DNA of 64,000 bases from Tepidibacter thalassicus DSM 15285. GTDB lineage: Bacteria; Bacillota; Clostridia; Peptostreptococcales; Peptostreptococcaceae. The DNA lies in contig NZ_FQXH01000008.1 of assembly GCF_900129915.1 (NCBI RefSeq), positions 1 to 64,000 of the forward strand. Reading direction: 5' to 3'. The position numbers and the translations under genes were made by a program. Positions 35,990 through 45,302 of this stretch are shown here, piece by piece. Under the pieces are notes generated by a model. The model was given only the letters and a program-made list of their open reading frames with translations. It was not told where the DNA came from and searched no databases. Positions within the stretch are counted from its first letter, which is position 1. Each line of letters starts with the position of its first letter.

Positions 35990-38161
35990 TTATTTAAATT
36001 CAACAATAACCACTGAATTTATATCTACCTCTGAATTTGGCAGTGGATCCTGATTTACTGCATTTCCATTTCCCATCGGCTTTAATTTTAATCCCAATTC
36101 TTTTAATATATCTGCAACTTCCTTTACAGTTTTGCCAGTCAAATCTGGAATAATAACTTTCGACACTTTATTTTTTCCATTTTTAGCCCCTTTAACATAA
36201 AGTATTATATTAGACTCTATAGGCACATTAGCTCCTGGTTTTGGAAACATATCTACAACAAGTTCATTTCCACTACTATATATATTTGGCTCAACTATAA
36301 ATTTTAATTTATTTTCCAACAATACTTTTCCCGCTTCTTCAAGCTTTAGATTTCTCACTTCTGGTACTGTAGTTTCTTCTTTAACAAGATCTTTCTTTTC
36401 TTCTTCTGTATAAACAGGCTTAACATCTAAATATTTTAACGTATCATATATAATTTCTTTTACTATAGGTCCTGCCGTTGTACTTCCAAATTGACTTTCT
36501 CCATTTGGTTCATCAACTATTGCCAAAACAACTATCTTAGGATCATTTGCAGGAGCTATTCCTACAAACGAAGTAATATAACGACCTTTTGCATATCTTC
36601 CATCTATAACTTTCTGAGCAGTTCCAGTTTTACCTCCAACATGATAACCTGGTATATAAGCTTTGTTTCCTGATCCTTCAGCCACTACTGATTCCATTAT
36701 TTTTCTAAGTGTTTTAGATGTTTCCTGGGAAATTACCTGCCTTACCATTTTAGGTTCAAACTTTTTAACTATATTTCCTTTAGAATCTACAAATTCTTTA
36801 ACAATTCTCGGTTTCATAAGCTTTCCATCATTAGCTATAGCACTTATAGCAGTAATCAACTGAATAGGAGTAACAGAAATACTTTGACCAAAAGACATTG
36901 TTGCAAGTTCTACAGGTCCTACATTTTTCTTATTATATATAAGACCATTTTCTTCTCCAGGTAAATCTATTCCCGTAACCTTTGTAAGTCCAAAAGCATT
37001 TATATAATCATAAAATTTATCCACCCCTAATCTCTGCCCAACTTCTACAAATACTGGATTACAAGAATTTTGAACAGCTTGAGTAAAAGTTTCTTGACCA
37101 TGAGGTCTATAATATCTCCAACATTTTATTTTTCTATCTGCAACCATTATATATCCTTTATCATAAAATTCCTCATCTGGTGTTACAACTCCCTCTTCAA
37201 GTCCAGCTGCAGAAGTAATCAACTTAAATGTAGAACCAGGCTCATATGTATCATTTACTATTGGATTTCTCCACATTTTAAACCAACCTTTTATTTTATC
37301 TTTTTCATCGTATTTTGATAATTCTTCTTCAAAACTAGGATATATTGGAGTTGTTGGATTATTAGGATCATAATCTGGTTTTGATGCCATGGCCAAAATA
37401 TCTCCTGTTTTTGGATCCATTACTATTGCATGTACCCTCTTTGCTTTATTTATCTCTAAAGCTTTACTTACTGCTTTTTCAGCATAATGCTGAATGACTT
37501 CATCTATAGTAAGTACAACACCTAAACCGTCTTTTGGTTTATGATATTTTTCATTTCCATGAGGAATTTCTCTACCCGAAGCATCTGTACTTATTACCAA
37601 TCTTCCAGCAATACCTCTTAAATCTTTATCATATTTAAGCTCAAGTCCCGAAACACCTTCATTATAAGCAGAAACATGCCCCAATACATGAGCTGCAAAA
37701 TTTCCATAAGGATAATACCTTTTATTATCCTCAGCAATCCAAATCCCCTTAAGTTTATACTTTCTTATTCGTCTTGCTTTATCATCATCTACCCATCTCT
37801 TTATCCTAACTAATGCCATATTTTTACTTAACTTTTTATATATTTTATTTTCATCTTCATCTAATATTTGTGCAATTATCTTAGCAGTCTCTTTTTTATC
37901 TTTTACTTCAGAAGGCTTTGCCCAAATAGTATTTTTAGTAATACTAACTGCAAGTTCCTTCCCTTTTCTATCATAAATAGTACCTCTTTTAGCTTCAACA
38001 GGTATATCTCTTGTTTGCTGAGATAATGCCTTTTCTCTTAACCAATCTCCTTTTACTAACTGTAAATATCCAACTCTTAATATTAAACCCAAAAATACAG
38101 CACATACAAACAACAAAACAACAACCAACCTTTTTTTAGCTGTAATACTAAATTTAGACAA
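35990..38161 (-). CDS. SpoVD/PBP2B-type class B penicillin-binding protein with two PASTA domains (copy 1)
   Basis: A transpeptidase that works with the SEDS polymerase in septal or spore-cortex synthesis. 723 residues: N-terminal anchor (about 10-30), dimerisation domain beginning RDIPVEAKRGTIYDRKG, and transpeptidase domain with the active Ser in EPGSTFKLI near 310, SCN in VQNSCNPVFVE near 367, and KTGT in VGGKTGTAQK near 510. Two C-terminal PASTA domains follow (about 600-660 and 668-723). The start is TTG 38161, eight bases after AGGGGG. Its neighbour is a close paralogue. Position next to murE matches spoVD of Bacillus, but two PASTA domains are more like PbpB. Confidence 0.93.
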   Translation of the reverse strand: MSKFSITAKKRLVVVLLFVCAVFLGLILRVGYLQLVKGDWLREKALSQQTRDIPVEAKRGTIYDRKGKELAVSITKNTIWAKPSEVKDKKETAKIIAQILDEDENKIYKKLSKNMALVRIKRWVDDDKARRIRKYKLKGIWIAEDNKRYYPYGNFAAHVLGHVSAYNEGVSGLELKYDKDLRGIAGRLVISTDASGREIPHGNEKYHKPKDGLGVVLTIDEVIQHYAEKAVSKALEINKAKRVHAIVMDPKTGDILAMASKPDYDPNNPTTPIYPSFEEELSKYDEKDKIKGWFKMWRNPIVNDTYEPGSTFKLITSAAGLEEGVVTPDEEFYDKGYIMVADRKIKCWRYYRPHGQETFTQAVQNSCNPVFVEVGQRLGVDKFYDYINAFGLTKVTGIDLPGEENGLIYNKKNVGPVELATMSFGQSISVTPIQLITAISAIANDGKLMKPRIVKEFVDSKGNIVKKFEPKMVRQVISQETSKTLRKIMESVVAEGSGNKAYIPGYHVGGKTGTAQKVIDGRYAKGRYITSFVGIAPANDPKIVVLAIVDEPNGESQFGSTTAGPIVKEIIYDTLKYLDVKPVYTEEEKKDLVKEETTVPEVRNLKLEEAGKVLLENKLKFIVEPNIYSSGNELVVDMFPKPGANVPIESNIILYVKGAKNGKNKVSKVIIPDLTGKTVKEVADILKELGLKLKPMGNGNAVNQDPLPNSEVDINSVVIVEFK

Positions 38162-38310
38162 AAACTTTGCCCCCTTTGAAATTAATCCCTTTTACATTAC
38201 TCAATAGTTTTTTTCTATAAAATATAAAACTGTTTTTATCATTATAATTATTATTCAGTTTTTTGTATGTATATTCCTTTTAAATCCCCACTCTACTATT
38301 TTTTCATTAT

Positions 38311-38340
38311 AAAAGACAATGTAATGCTACATTGTCTTTT
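38311..38340 (-). other. Hairpin after the second SpoVD-type PBP gene
   Basis: AAAAGACAATGTA (38311-38323) and TACATTGTCTTTT (38328-38340) form a 13-bp perfect stem with a 4-base loop, 11 bases past the stop of copy 2. It resembles the hairpin after copy 1 (35927-35956). There is no clear U-run downstream, so its role as terminator is uncertain. Confidence 0.65.
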
Positions 38341-38351
38341 ATAAACACATC

Positions 38352-40466
38352 TTATTTAAATTCAACAGTAACTATAGAATTTATATCCACCTCTGAATTC
38401 GGCAGTGGATTTTGATTTACTGCTTTCCCATTTCCTATAGGCTTTAATTTTAAACCTAAACCTTGTAGTATATTTGAAACTTCTTTTATAGTTTTGCCAG
38501 TTAAATCCGGAATAACAACTTTTGATGTTTTACTCTTATCTTGAGATTTTTGTATATAAAGTATTATATTAGAATCTAACGGAACTTTAACTCCAGGCTT
38601 TGGAAACATATCTATAATACGTTCATTTCCACTCACTTGAATATTTGGTTCAACTGTAAAATTCAATTTATCTTTTAATAAAATTTTTCCTGCTTCTTGG
38701 AGTTTTAAGTTTCTAACTTCCGGTACTATAGTTTCTTCTTTAACTAAATATTGTTTTTCTTCTTCTGTATAAATAGGTTTAACATCTAAGTATCTTAATG
38801 TATCATACATAATCTCTTTTACTATAGGAGCTGCTGTTGTTCCTCCATAATAACTTTCTCCATTTGGTTCATCTACTATTGCTAAAACAGCTATCTTTGG
38901 ATCCTCTGCTGGAGCTATTCCTACAAAAGATGATATATAATATCCCTTTGCATATTTTCCATTAATAACCTTTTGAGCTGTACCAGTTTTACCACCTACA
39001 CGATAACCTGGAATATAAGCTTTTTTACCTCCACCTTCTACAACTTCATCTTTCATTATTTTTCTCAATATTCTAGATGTTTTTTCCGAAATAACCTGTC
39101 TTACCTCCTCAGGATCAAACTTTTGCACTACCTCACCTTTAGAATTTACAAATTCTTTAACAACTCTTGGTTTCATAAGTTTTCCATCATTAGCTATAGC
39201 ACTTACAGCAGTAATAAGCTGAATAGGTGTAACAGAAATTCCCTGCCCAAAAGATATCGTTGCAAGTTCTACAGGGCCTACATCTTTTTTAGCATAAACT
39301 ATAGACTTTCCTTCTCCCGGCAAATCAATCCCTGTAATATCTTTAATTCCAAATGCATCTACATAATCATACAACTTATCTATCCCTAATCTCTGTCCAA
39401 CTTCTACAAATACCGGGTTACACGAATTTTGAATAGCCTGAGCAAATGTTTCTTTTCCGTGACTTCTAGGGTAAATAGCATCTTTTATCCTTTTTCCTGC
39501 AACATCTATATATCCTTTATCATAAAACACTTCATTTGGTGTTACAACACCTTCTTCAAGTCCTGCTGCTGCAACAATTAATTTAAATGTAGATCCTGGC
39601 TCATATACATCATTTACTATTGGATTTCTCCACATTTTAAACCAAGCTTTTGCTATATTATCTCCATTATACTTTGCAAATTCTTCTTCAAATCTAGGAT
39701 GTATAGGGGTTCTAGGATTATTAGGATCATAATCTGGTTTTGATACCATAGCTAGAATATCTCCCGTTTTTGGATCCATAACTATTACATGTACTTTTTT
39801 TGCATTATTTACTTCCAGAGCTTTACTTGCTGCTTTTTCAGCATAATGCTGAATAACTTCATCTATAGTAAGTACAATACCAATCCCATCTTTCGCTTTA
39901 TTATATTTTTCATCTCCATATGGAATTTCCCTACCTGAAGTATCAGTACTTATTATATTTCTTCCCGGAAGACCTCTTAGATATTTATCATATTCAAGCT
40001 CAATACCTGAACTTCCAGAATTATCAGCTGAAACATGTCCCAATATATAAGATGCAAAGTTTCCATAAGGATAATATCTTTTATTATCTTTTGCAACCCA
40101 AACTCCTTTAAGTTTAGATTTTCTTATTTGATCTGCTTTATCATCATCTATCCATCTTTTAATTCTAACTAATGATGTGTTTTTACTTAACTTTTTGTAT
40201 ATTTCATCTTCATCCTCATCCAATACCTGCGCAATTACCTTAGCAGTTTCTTTTTTATTTTTTATTTCAGAAAGCTTTGCCCAAACTGTATATTTCATAA
40301 TACTAACAGCAAGCTCCTTGCCTTTTCTATCGTAAATAGTTCCCCTTTTAGCTTCAACAAAAATATCTCTTGTTTGCTGAGATAATGCTTTATCTCTCAA
40401 CCAATCTCCTTTTACTATTTGCAAATATCCTATTCTTATTATTAATCCTAAAAACAAAAAACACAC
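38352..40466 (-). CDS. SpoVD/PBP2B-type class B penicillin-binding protein with two PASTA domains (copy 2; N-terminus uncertain)
   Basis: A close paralogue of the gene at 35990, with the same domains: anchor, dimerisation domain, transpeptidase with GSTFKLI, SCN and GGKTGTAQK, and two PASTA domains. All catalytic residues are present. The first standard start codon is GTG 40466, inside the membrane anchor and without a ribosome-binding site. The frame runs on upstream to ATT 40505, giving IKSKKRLIFVLLLVC, which aligns with the copy 1 N-terminus. AGGGGG lies 9 bases before that ATT and a TAG closes the frame behind it. Initiation at ATT, or a damaged start codon, is therefore likely. It sits where Bacillus carries pbpB. 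Confidence 0.88.
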   Translation of the reverse strand: MCFLFLGLIIRIGYLQIVKGDWLRDKALSQQTRDIFVEAKRGTIYDRKGKELAVSIMKYTVWAKLSEIKNKKETAKVIAQVLDEDEDEIYKKLSKNTSLVRIKRWIDDDKADQIRKSKLKGVWVAKDNKRYYPYGNFASYILGHVSADNSGSSGIELEYDKYLRGLPGRNIISTDTSGREIPYGDEKYNKAKDGIGIVLTIDEVIQHYAEKAASKALEVNNAKKVHVIVMDPKTGDILAMVSKPDYDPNNPRTPIHPRFEEEFAKYNGDNIAKAWFKMWRNPIVNDVYEPGSTFKLIVAAAGLEEGVVTPNEVFYDKGYIDVAGKRIKDAIYPRSHGKETFAQAIQNSCNPVFVEVGQRLGIDKLYDYVDAFGIKDITGIDLPGEGKSIVYAKKDVGPVELATISFGQGISVTPIQLITAVSAIANDGKLMKPRVVKEFVNSKGEVVQKFDPEEVRQVISEKTSRILRKIMKDEVVEGGGKKAYIPGYRVGGKTGTAQKVINGKYAKGYYISSFVGIAPAEDPKIAVLAIVDEPNGESYYGGTTAAPIVKEIMYDTLRYLDVKPIYTEEEKQYLVKEETIVPEVRNLKLQEAGKILLKDKLNFTVEPNIQVSGNERIIDMFPKPGVKVPLDSNIILYIQKSQDKSKTSKVVIPDLTGKTIKEVSNILQGLGLKLKPIGNGKAVNQNPLPNSEVDINSIVTVEFK

Positions 40467-40525
40467 TAAAAGCAGAACAAAAATTAATCTTTTTTTGCTC
40501 TTAATATTAACCTACCCCCTTACAA

Positions 40526-40894
40526 TTAATCCACTTTTATATAGATAATTTGATCATCTGTTGGATAATTCATATTAAGCCTTTCTCTAGCCTCTTTTTC
40601 TATAAAACCACTTTTACTTAAATTATCAAGTTCTAAATACAACTGCTTTTTCTTATTTTTTTTATTTTCTAACTCTTTATTTAAAGATTGAACTTCATAT
40701 TTCAAACTAGAAACAACAGAATATCTATACATAAAAATTATTATAATACCAAGTATAAATAAAGTAAAAATACTCAACATATTTACCTTTTTGCTTTTTT
40801 TCTTTTTTCTGTAATTATTTTTACTACTATTACTAGAACTTCCTTTTTTCTTTCTATATTCTTCTAAACTCCTTACCTTATTATTTTTTCTCAT
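40526..40894 (-). CDS. FtsL/DivIC-like septum formation initiator
   Basis: A bitopic divisome protein of about 122 residues. A strongly basic cytoplasmic tail (RKKKGSSSNSSKNNYRKKKK) leads to a helix near residues 39-58, then an extracellular coiled coil (about 62-100) ending in EKEARERLNMNYPTDDQIIYIKV. The ARERLNM...DEIIY-like ending is typical of the DivIC/FtsB family, while its place between rsmH and the PBP genes is that of ftsL. ATG 40894 has AAGGGGG upstream. Confidence 0.82.
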   Translation of the reverse strand: MRKNNKVRSLEEYRKKKGSSSNSSKNNYRKKKKSKKVNMLSIFTLFILGIIIIFMYRYSVVSSLKYEVQSLNKELENKKNKKKQLYLELDNLSKSGFIEKEARERLNMNYPTDDQIIYIKVD

Positions 40895-40919
40895 ATTCAA
40901 CCCCCTTGAATAGAAAAAA

Positions 40920-41855
40920 TTAAATTTTTTCAGCAACTCTAAGTTTTGCACTTCTCGATCTAGGATTTATTTCTATCTCTTTTTTGCTTGGAAATATAGG
41001 TTTTCTAGTTATTACTTTTACAATTTGCTCCTTATCACATTTACAAACAGGAAATTCTTTAGGACAAACACAACTCGTCGCCAACTCTTTAAACACATTC
41101 TTAACTATTCTATCTTCTAAAGAATGAAAAGTTATAACACATATTCTCCCTTCGCTGTTCATCATATTTGCAGCGTCAATTATAGTCTTATCAATTATAT
41201 CAAGCTCGTTATTCACTTCTATTCTCAATGCCTGAAATGTTCTTTTAGCAGGATGCGGTCCATCTATTCTAGCCTTTTTAGGTATAGCTTTTTTTATAAT
41301 TTCCACTAATTCTCCAGTTGTCTCTATCCTCTTTTTTGCTCTTTCATCTACTATAAATTTTGCAATTCTTCTAGCCCACTTCTCTTCTCCATAAAGCCTT
41401 ATAATTTTTTCAATTTCATCCTCACTATAATTATTTACTATATACTCAGCTGTAAGAGAATTTCTCACATCCATTCTCATATCAAGAGGCGCATCCTGCA
41501 TATAAGAAAACCCTCTTTCTTTTTCATCTAATTGATGAGAAGATACACCTAAATCCAGTAATATACCATCAATTTTATCTATTCCTCTTTTTAAAAGTTC
41601 TTCTTTTAAATTAACAAAATTTGTATGTATAAATATTACTCTATCTAAATAATCTTCAAGTCTTTTTTTAGCAACATTTATTGCATTTATATCTTGATCA
41701 AAAGCTATCAAAAGTCCATCTTCATCTAACTTCTTTACTATCTGCAAAGAATGTCCTGCTCCACCTAATGTTCCATCTACATATACTCCATTAGACTTTA
41801 TATTTAAATTTTCTATACATTCATTTAAAAGTACAGATACATGATTAAAATTCAT
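40920..41855 (-). CDS. rsmH: 16S rRNA (cytosine1402-N4)-methyltransferase RsmH (MraW)
   Basis: Methylates C1402 in the ribosomal decoding centre using SAM. Of 311 residues, the SAM motif [12 protein letters not shown] is at 25-36, with [15 protein letters not shown] near 100-114 and [18 protein letters not shown] near 234-251. AAGGAGG lies before the ATG. The mraZ gene that normally precedes it is not present; lgt is there instead. Confidence 0.97.
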   Translation of the reverse strand: MNFNHVSVLLNECIENLNIKSNGVYVDGTLGGAGHSLQIVKKLDEDGLLIAFDQDINAINVAKKRLEDYLDRVIFIHTNFVNLKEELLKRGIDKIDGILLDLGVSSHQLDEKERGFSYMQDAPLDMRMDVRNSLTAEYIVNNYSEDEIEKIIRLYGEEKWARRIAKFIVDERAKKRIETTGELVEIIKKAIPKKARIDGPHPAKRTFQALRIEVNNELDIIDKTIIDAANMMNSEGRICVITFHSLEDRIVKNVFKELATSCVCPKEFPVCKCDKEQIVKVITRKPIFPSKKEIEINPRSRSAKLRVAEKI

Positions 41856-41889
41856 AAATTATCCTCCTTATTAAAATATACTCAAGTTT

Positions 41890-41915
41890 ACCCATAGACT
41901 AAAAAATCTATGGGT
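41890..41915 (-). other. Stem-loop between lgt and rsmH
   Basis: ACCCATAGA (41890-41898) and TCTATGGGT (41907-41915) make a 9-bp stem with an 8-base loop, 6 bases past the lgt stop. There is no U-run on the minus strand. It may be a weak terminator or a processing site. Confidence 0.5.
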
Positions 41916-41921
41916 AAAAAA

Positions 41922-42653
41922 TTACTTACCATGTTTATTTTTTAAATGCATATGTACTAAAATACCAAATACTATAAACGTAACACTAATAACTTGAGCC
42001 ATTCTCAATGACCCTAACATCAAACTATCAGTTCTAAATCCTTCAACAAAAAATCTTCCAATTGAATATATAATAGCGTAATATATAAACACATGCCCAT
42101 CATATTTTTTATTTTTTCTAAGCCACATCAAAAATAAAAACAAACTAAAATCCCAAATAGATTCATATAGAAAAGTAGGGTGAACTTTTACTCCATCTAC
42201 AGTAATTGCCCAAGGTAAATTTGTAGGTCTTCCATAAGCTTCTTGATTTATAAAATTACCCCATCTTCCAATAGCTTGTCCTAAAGCTATACTAGGAGCA
42301 GTTAAATCTAGTATTTTACGAAAATCCATTTTTTTAAATTTGCAATACAAATACCCGACAAGAACTGCCCCTATTATTCCGCCATGGATTGCAAGTCCTC
42401 CTCCTCTTATGTTTATAATTTTTAATATGTCACCTTTATAATCATTCCATTTAAATATAACATAATAAGTTCTAGCTCCTATTATTGAACATGGAATAAC
42501 TATTAAAAATAAATCCAACAATTTTTCCTCATCAATTCCAATTCTTTTAGCCTCTTTAAGAGCTAAAAATATACCAAGCATCATTCCTGTAGATATAAGT
42601 ATTCCATACCACCTAATGTCTATTCCAAAAATAGTAAAAGCAACAGGATTCAT
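41922..42653 (-). CDS. lgt: Prolipoprotein diacylglyceryl transferase
   Basis: Attaches diacylglycerol from phosphatidylglycerol to the lipobox cysteine of prolipoproteins. A polytopic protein of 243 residues with about seven helices. Motifs: IRWYGILISTGMMLG (13-27), the Lgt signature GRWGNFINQEAYGRPT near 127-142, HPTFLYES, and GRFFVEGFRTDSL. ATG 42653 has GGAGGG upstream. Confidence 0.96.
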   Translation of the reverse strand: MNPVAFTIFGIDIRWYGILISTGMMLGIFLALKEAKRIGIDEEKLLDLFLIVIPCSIIGARTYYVIFKWNDYKGDILKIINIRGGGLAIHGGIIGAVLVGYLYCKFKKMDFRKILDLTAPSIALGQAIGRWGNFINQEAYGRPTNLPWAITVDGVKVHPTFLYESIWDFSLFLFLMWLRKNKKYDGHVFIYYAIIYSIGRFFVEGFRTDSLMLGSLRMAQVISVTFIVFGILVHMHLKNKHGK

Positions 42654-42673
42654 ATCAATTCCCTCCATAGAAT

Positions 42674-42699
42674 AAATAAAAACTAGGTATAACCTAGCT
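42674..42699 (-). terminator. Terminator between the YfmH-like gene and lgt
   Basis: CTAGGT and ACCTAG (42683-42688, 42692-42697) form the stem, extended by A-T pairs. TTTTTATTTATT follows on the minus strand. It lies between lgt and the genes to its right; read in transcript direction it ends the RNA coming from the peptidase-like genes upstream on the minus strand. Confidence 0.65.
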
Positions 42700-42733
42700 T
42701 TTATTATATCATAATATTTATTATTAAAGTTAT

Positions 42734-44017
42734 TTATTTAGGATTAACTATAGATATAACAGAATATTCTTCCTTAAAATGATCCTTAAACCTTTTATTT
42801 ACTTCTTCAAACTTTATTTCTCTTAAAACTTCTAAATAATCTATTAAATTTATATCTCTAAATTTATATGATATAAAATTATTAGCTATAAACTCTACCG
42901 AATCAAAATACTTTAAAAACATCCCTATTTTCTTTTTCTTAATTCTTTCAAAATCCTCTTTTATTAATCCTTCTTTTTTATATTTATCTATATATTTAAA
43001 AACAATATCTTTCACTTTATATGGATCTTTAGACTCTCCACCAATAATTGTATATCCATGATCTATTTGAGATACATGATTACAACCAAAATTTTCATTT
43101 ATCAATCCTTTTAAATAAAGTTCTTCATGTAATAAACTTCCTTTCTTAAATATTAAATCCAATATTATCTCTGTAGATATCTCTTTTTTTAATAGTTCTC
43201 TTCCTACTAAGTTTACATCTATATCCTTAAACCCTATATTAAACATAGGAATAGATACAGATAAATTCTCTACTATTTCCTTTTGATTTACATTGTTAGG
43301 TTCATCTGGGTAAAATCTTTTTATGTCTCCTAAAATTTCAACATCTGTTTTAATAGTTTTATTTACTGTTTCCATAATTTTTTCATATTCTAAATCTCCT
43401 ACTATAAACAAAACCATATTAGATGGATTATAAAAAGTATTATAACACTTATAAAGTTCTTCTTTTGTAATCTTATATATACTTTCTACTGTTCCTGCTA
43501 TATCTACCCTAGTAGGATGGTTTACATACATTGCTTTTAATGCATTAAAATATACTTTCCAATCCGCATTATCATCGTACATTTTTATTTCCTGTTCTAT
43601 AATTCCCTTTTCTTTTTCTACATTTTCATCTGTAAAATAAGGAGTTTGAACATAATTTATTAAATGTTCTAAAGATTCATAGAAATTATCTGTCGCCCAA
43701 AAAAGATACGCTGTCATTGTAAAGTTAGTATACGCATTAGCACTTGCACCGAGTTCTGAAAAACGATCAAAAGCATTTCCTCCATTAGGTTGCTCAAACA
43801 TCTTATGCTCTAAAAAGTGAGCTACACCTTCATTAACTCTAATTCTATCCTTTTCTCCTATAGGAATAAATTCAAGTTCATTAGAACCATATTTTGTCGC
43901 AAATACAGCATATTTTTTAGTAAATCCCTTTTTGGGCATATAAAACAAATCTAAACCATTCTTTAATTTTTCATAATAAATTTCTTCTTTTAATATATCA
44001 TTAACTATTTTTTCCAT
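42734..44017 (-). CDS. M16 zinc peptidase-like protein, YfmH type
   Basis: A 427-residue M16 family protein. The inverted zinc motif HFLEH is intact in GVAHFLEHKMFEQPNGGNAFDRFSELGASANAYT near residue 70, and EKEKGIIEQEIKMYDD near 145 supplies the distal Glu. The partner YfmF-type protein is encoded immediately upstream. In Bacillus such a pair is linked to EF-P 5-aminopentanol modification, which is the current family name. No efp gene is in the window. Confidence 0.85.
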   Translation of the reverse strand: MEKIVNDILKEEIYYEKLKNGLDLFYMPKKGFTKKYAVFATKYGSNELEFIPIGEKDRIRVNEGVAHFLEHKMFEQPNGGNAFDRFSELGASANAYTNFTMTAYLFWATDNFYESLEHLINYVQTPYFTDENVEKEKGIIEQEIKMYDDNADWKVYFNALKAMYVNHPTRVDIAGTVESIYKITKEELYKCYNTFYNPSNMVLFIVGDLEYEKIMETVNKTIKTDVEILGDIKRFYPDEPNNVNQKEIVENLSVSIPMFNIGFKDIDVNLVGRELLKKEISTEIILDLIFKKGSLLHEELYLKGLINENFGCNHVSQIDHGYTIIGGESKDPYKVKDIVFKYIDKYKKEGLIKEDFERIKKKKIGMFLKYFDSVEFIANNFISYKFRDINLIDYLEVLREIKFEEVNKRFKDHFKEEYSVISIVNPK

Positions 44018-44029
44018 AATATGCCTCCT

Positions 44030-45289
44030 TTAGTTTCTTAAAAAATAAACAGTATCTAATTTTATATTATTTGAAACGCCTACAATCTCATCTTTTGTAA
44101 CTTTTTTTATTTTTTCCATAATCGAATCTAGTGTTTCACTTGATTCACTCATTCCCTGACTATAATAAAAATCAGAAAGACCATTTAAACTATCACTAAC
44201 AGATCTTATAGAATTTATTATAGAATTTTTACTATTTTCAATTTCCTCTTGTGAAATTTCTCCTTTTTTCATTTTTTCCAATTCTTGTTCAATCAACTCT
44301 AAAGCCTTATCGTAATTTTCAATTTCTATTCCCGAAGATATAAGCATTATTGATTTATACTTTTCAATCATAGAATATACATAATAACATAAACTTTCTT
44401 TTTCTCTTACATTTATAAATAATTTTGAATGAGGCCCTCCTCCTAATACACTTGAATAAACCATCAACGGATAATACTTTTCATCTTTAAAGTCTATATT
44501 TGTTCTAAATCCTAAAGCTATCTTTCCTTGAGTTACATCCATTTTATCTACTATATTTTTAACACCATTAGGATTAATATATATATCTTCTCTAGGTATA
44601 TTTATTATATTTTCCCTTTCAAATTTAAATATATTTTTTATATGTTTAATAACCGCTTCTTTATCAAAATTTCCCGCAACAACTATATCTATTGGCGAAG
44701 TTTTTATTATTCTCTTATAATGTTCATAGAGATTTTTTCCATCTATTGATTTTAAATCTTCTTCATAACCATATTCATATATACTAAACTTTTCATTTTT
44801 ACACATTTCTTCTATACATCTATGTAAAGAATATCTGCTTTTATCATTTATTTTAGATTTTATTTTATCCTTTAAATTATTTTTTTCTATTTCCACATAT
44901 TCTGTTTTGAAACTATCACCTTCTACTAAAGGGTTATTTACTATATCATTTAAAAAATTTAACCCTTCTTCAAATATATCTTCATCCAAATATAAATCAT
45001 TAGTTATTGATAATTTAAAACTTAAAATTTGTTTTTCTCCTTTTTTAATTATATCTACAAAAACACTAGCTCCATATAAATCGTCTAATTTCGTCGATAT
45101 TTCTCTTTGAGTTTTATAATTTCGACTTCCATTTTTCAAAACATTTGGAATTAAAGCATTTTTAGTAACTTCTTTCCTGTCTAAAACCCTCTGAATATAT
45201 ACACTTACCAAATTGGTTTTAAATTTATCAGTATTTATAAGTGTTAAATTAAGTCCATTACCTAAATTTATTCTTTCTACCTTATCCAA
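44030..45289 (-). CDS. M16 peptidase-like protein without zinc motif, YfmF type
   Basis: A 419-residue M16-fold protein. Where HxxEH should be, the sequence reads NALIPNVLKNGSRNY, so the catalytic zinc site is missing and the protein is probably a structural partner of YfmH. The second half retains M16_C features (GGGPHSKLFINVREKESLCYYVYS near 295-318). The start is TTG with AGGAGG upstream. The active-inactive pairing follows the usual heterodimeric M16 organisation. Confidence 0.83.
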   Translation of the reverse strand: MDKVERINLGNGLNLTLINTDKFKTNLVSVYIQRVLDRKEVTKNALIPNVLKNGSRNYKTQREISTKLDDLYGASVFVDIIKKGEKQILSFKLSITNDLYLDEDIFEEGLNFLNDIVNNPLVEGDSFKTEYVEIEKNNLKDKIKSKINDKSRYSLHRCIEEMCKNEKFSIYEYGYEEDLKSIDGKNLYEHYKRIIKTSPIDIVVAGNFDKEAVIKHIKNIFKFERENIINIPREDIYINPNGVKNIVDKMDVTQGKIALGFRTNIDFKDEKYYPLMVYSSVLGGGPHSKLFINVREKESLCYYVYSMIEKYKSIMLISSGIEIENYDKALELIEQELEKMKKGEISQEEIENSKNSIINSIRSVSDSLNGLSDFYYSQGMSESSETLDSIMEKIKKVTKDEIVGVSNNIKLDTVYFLRN

Positions 45290-45302
45290 TCAAATTACCT
45301 CC

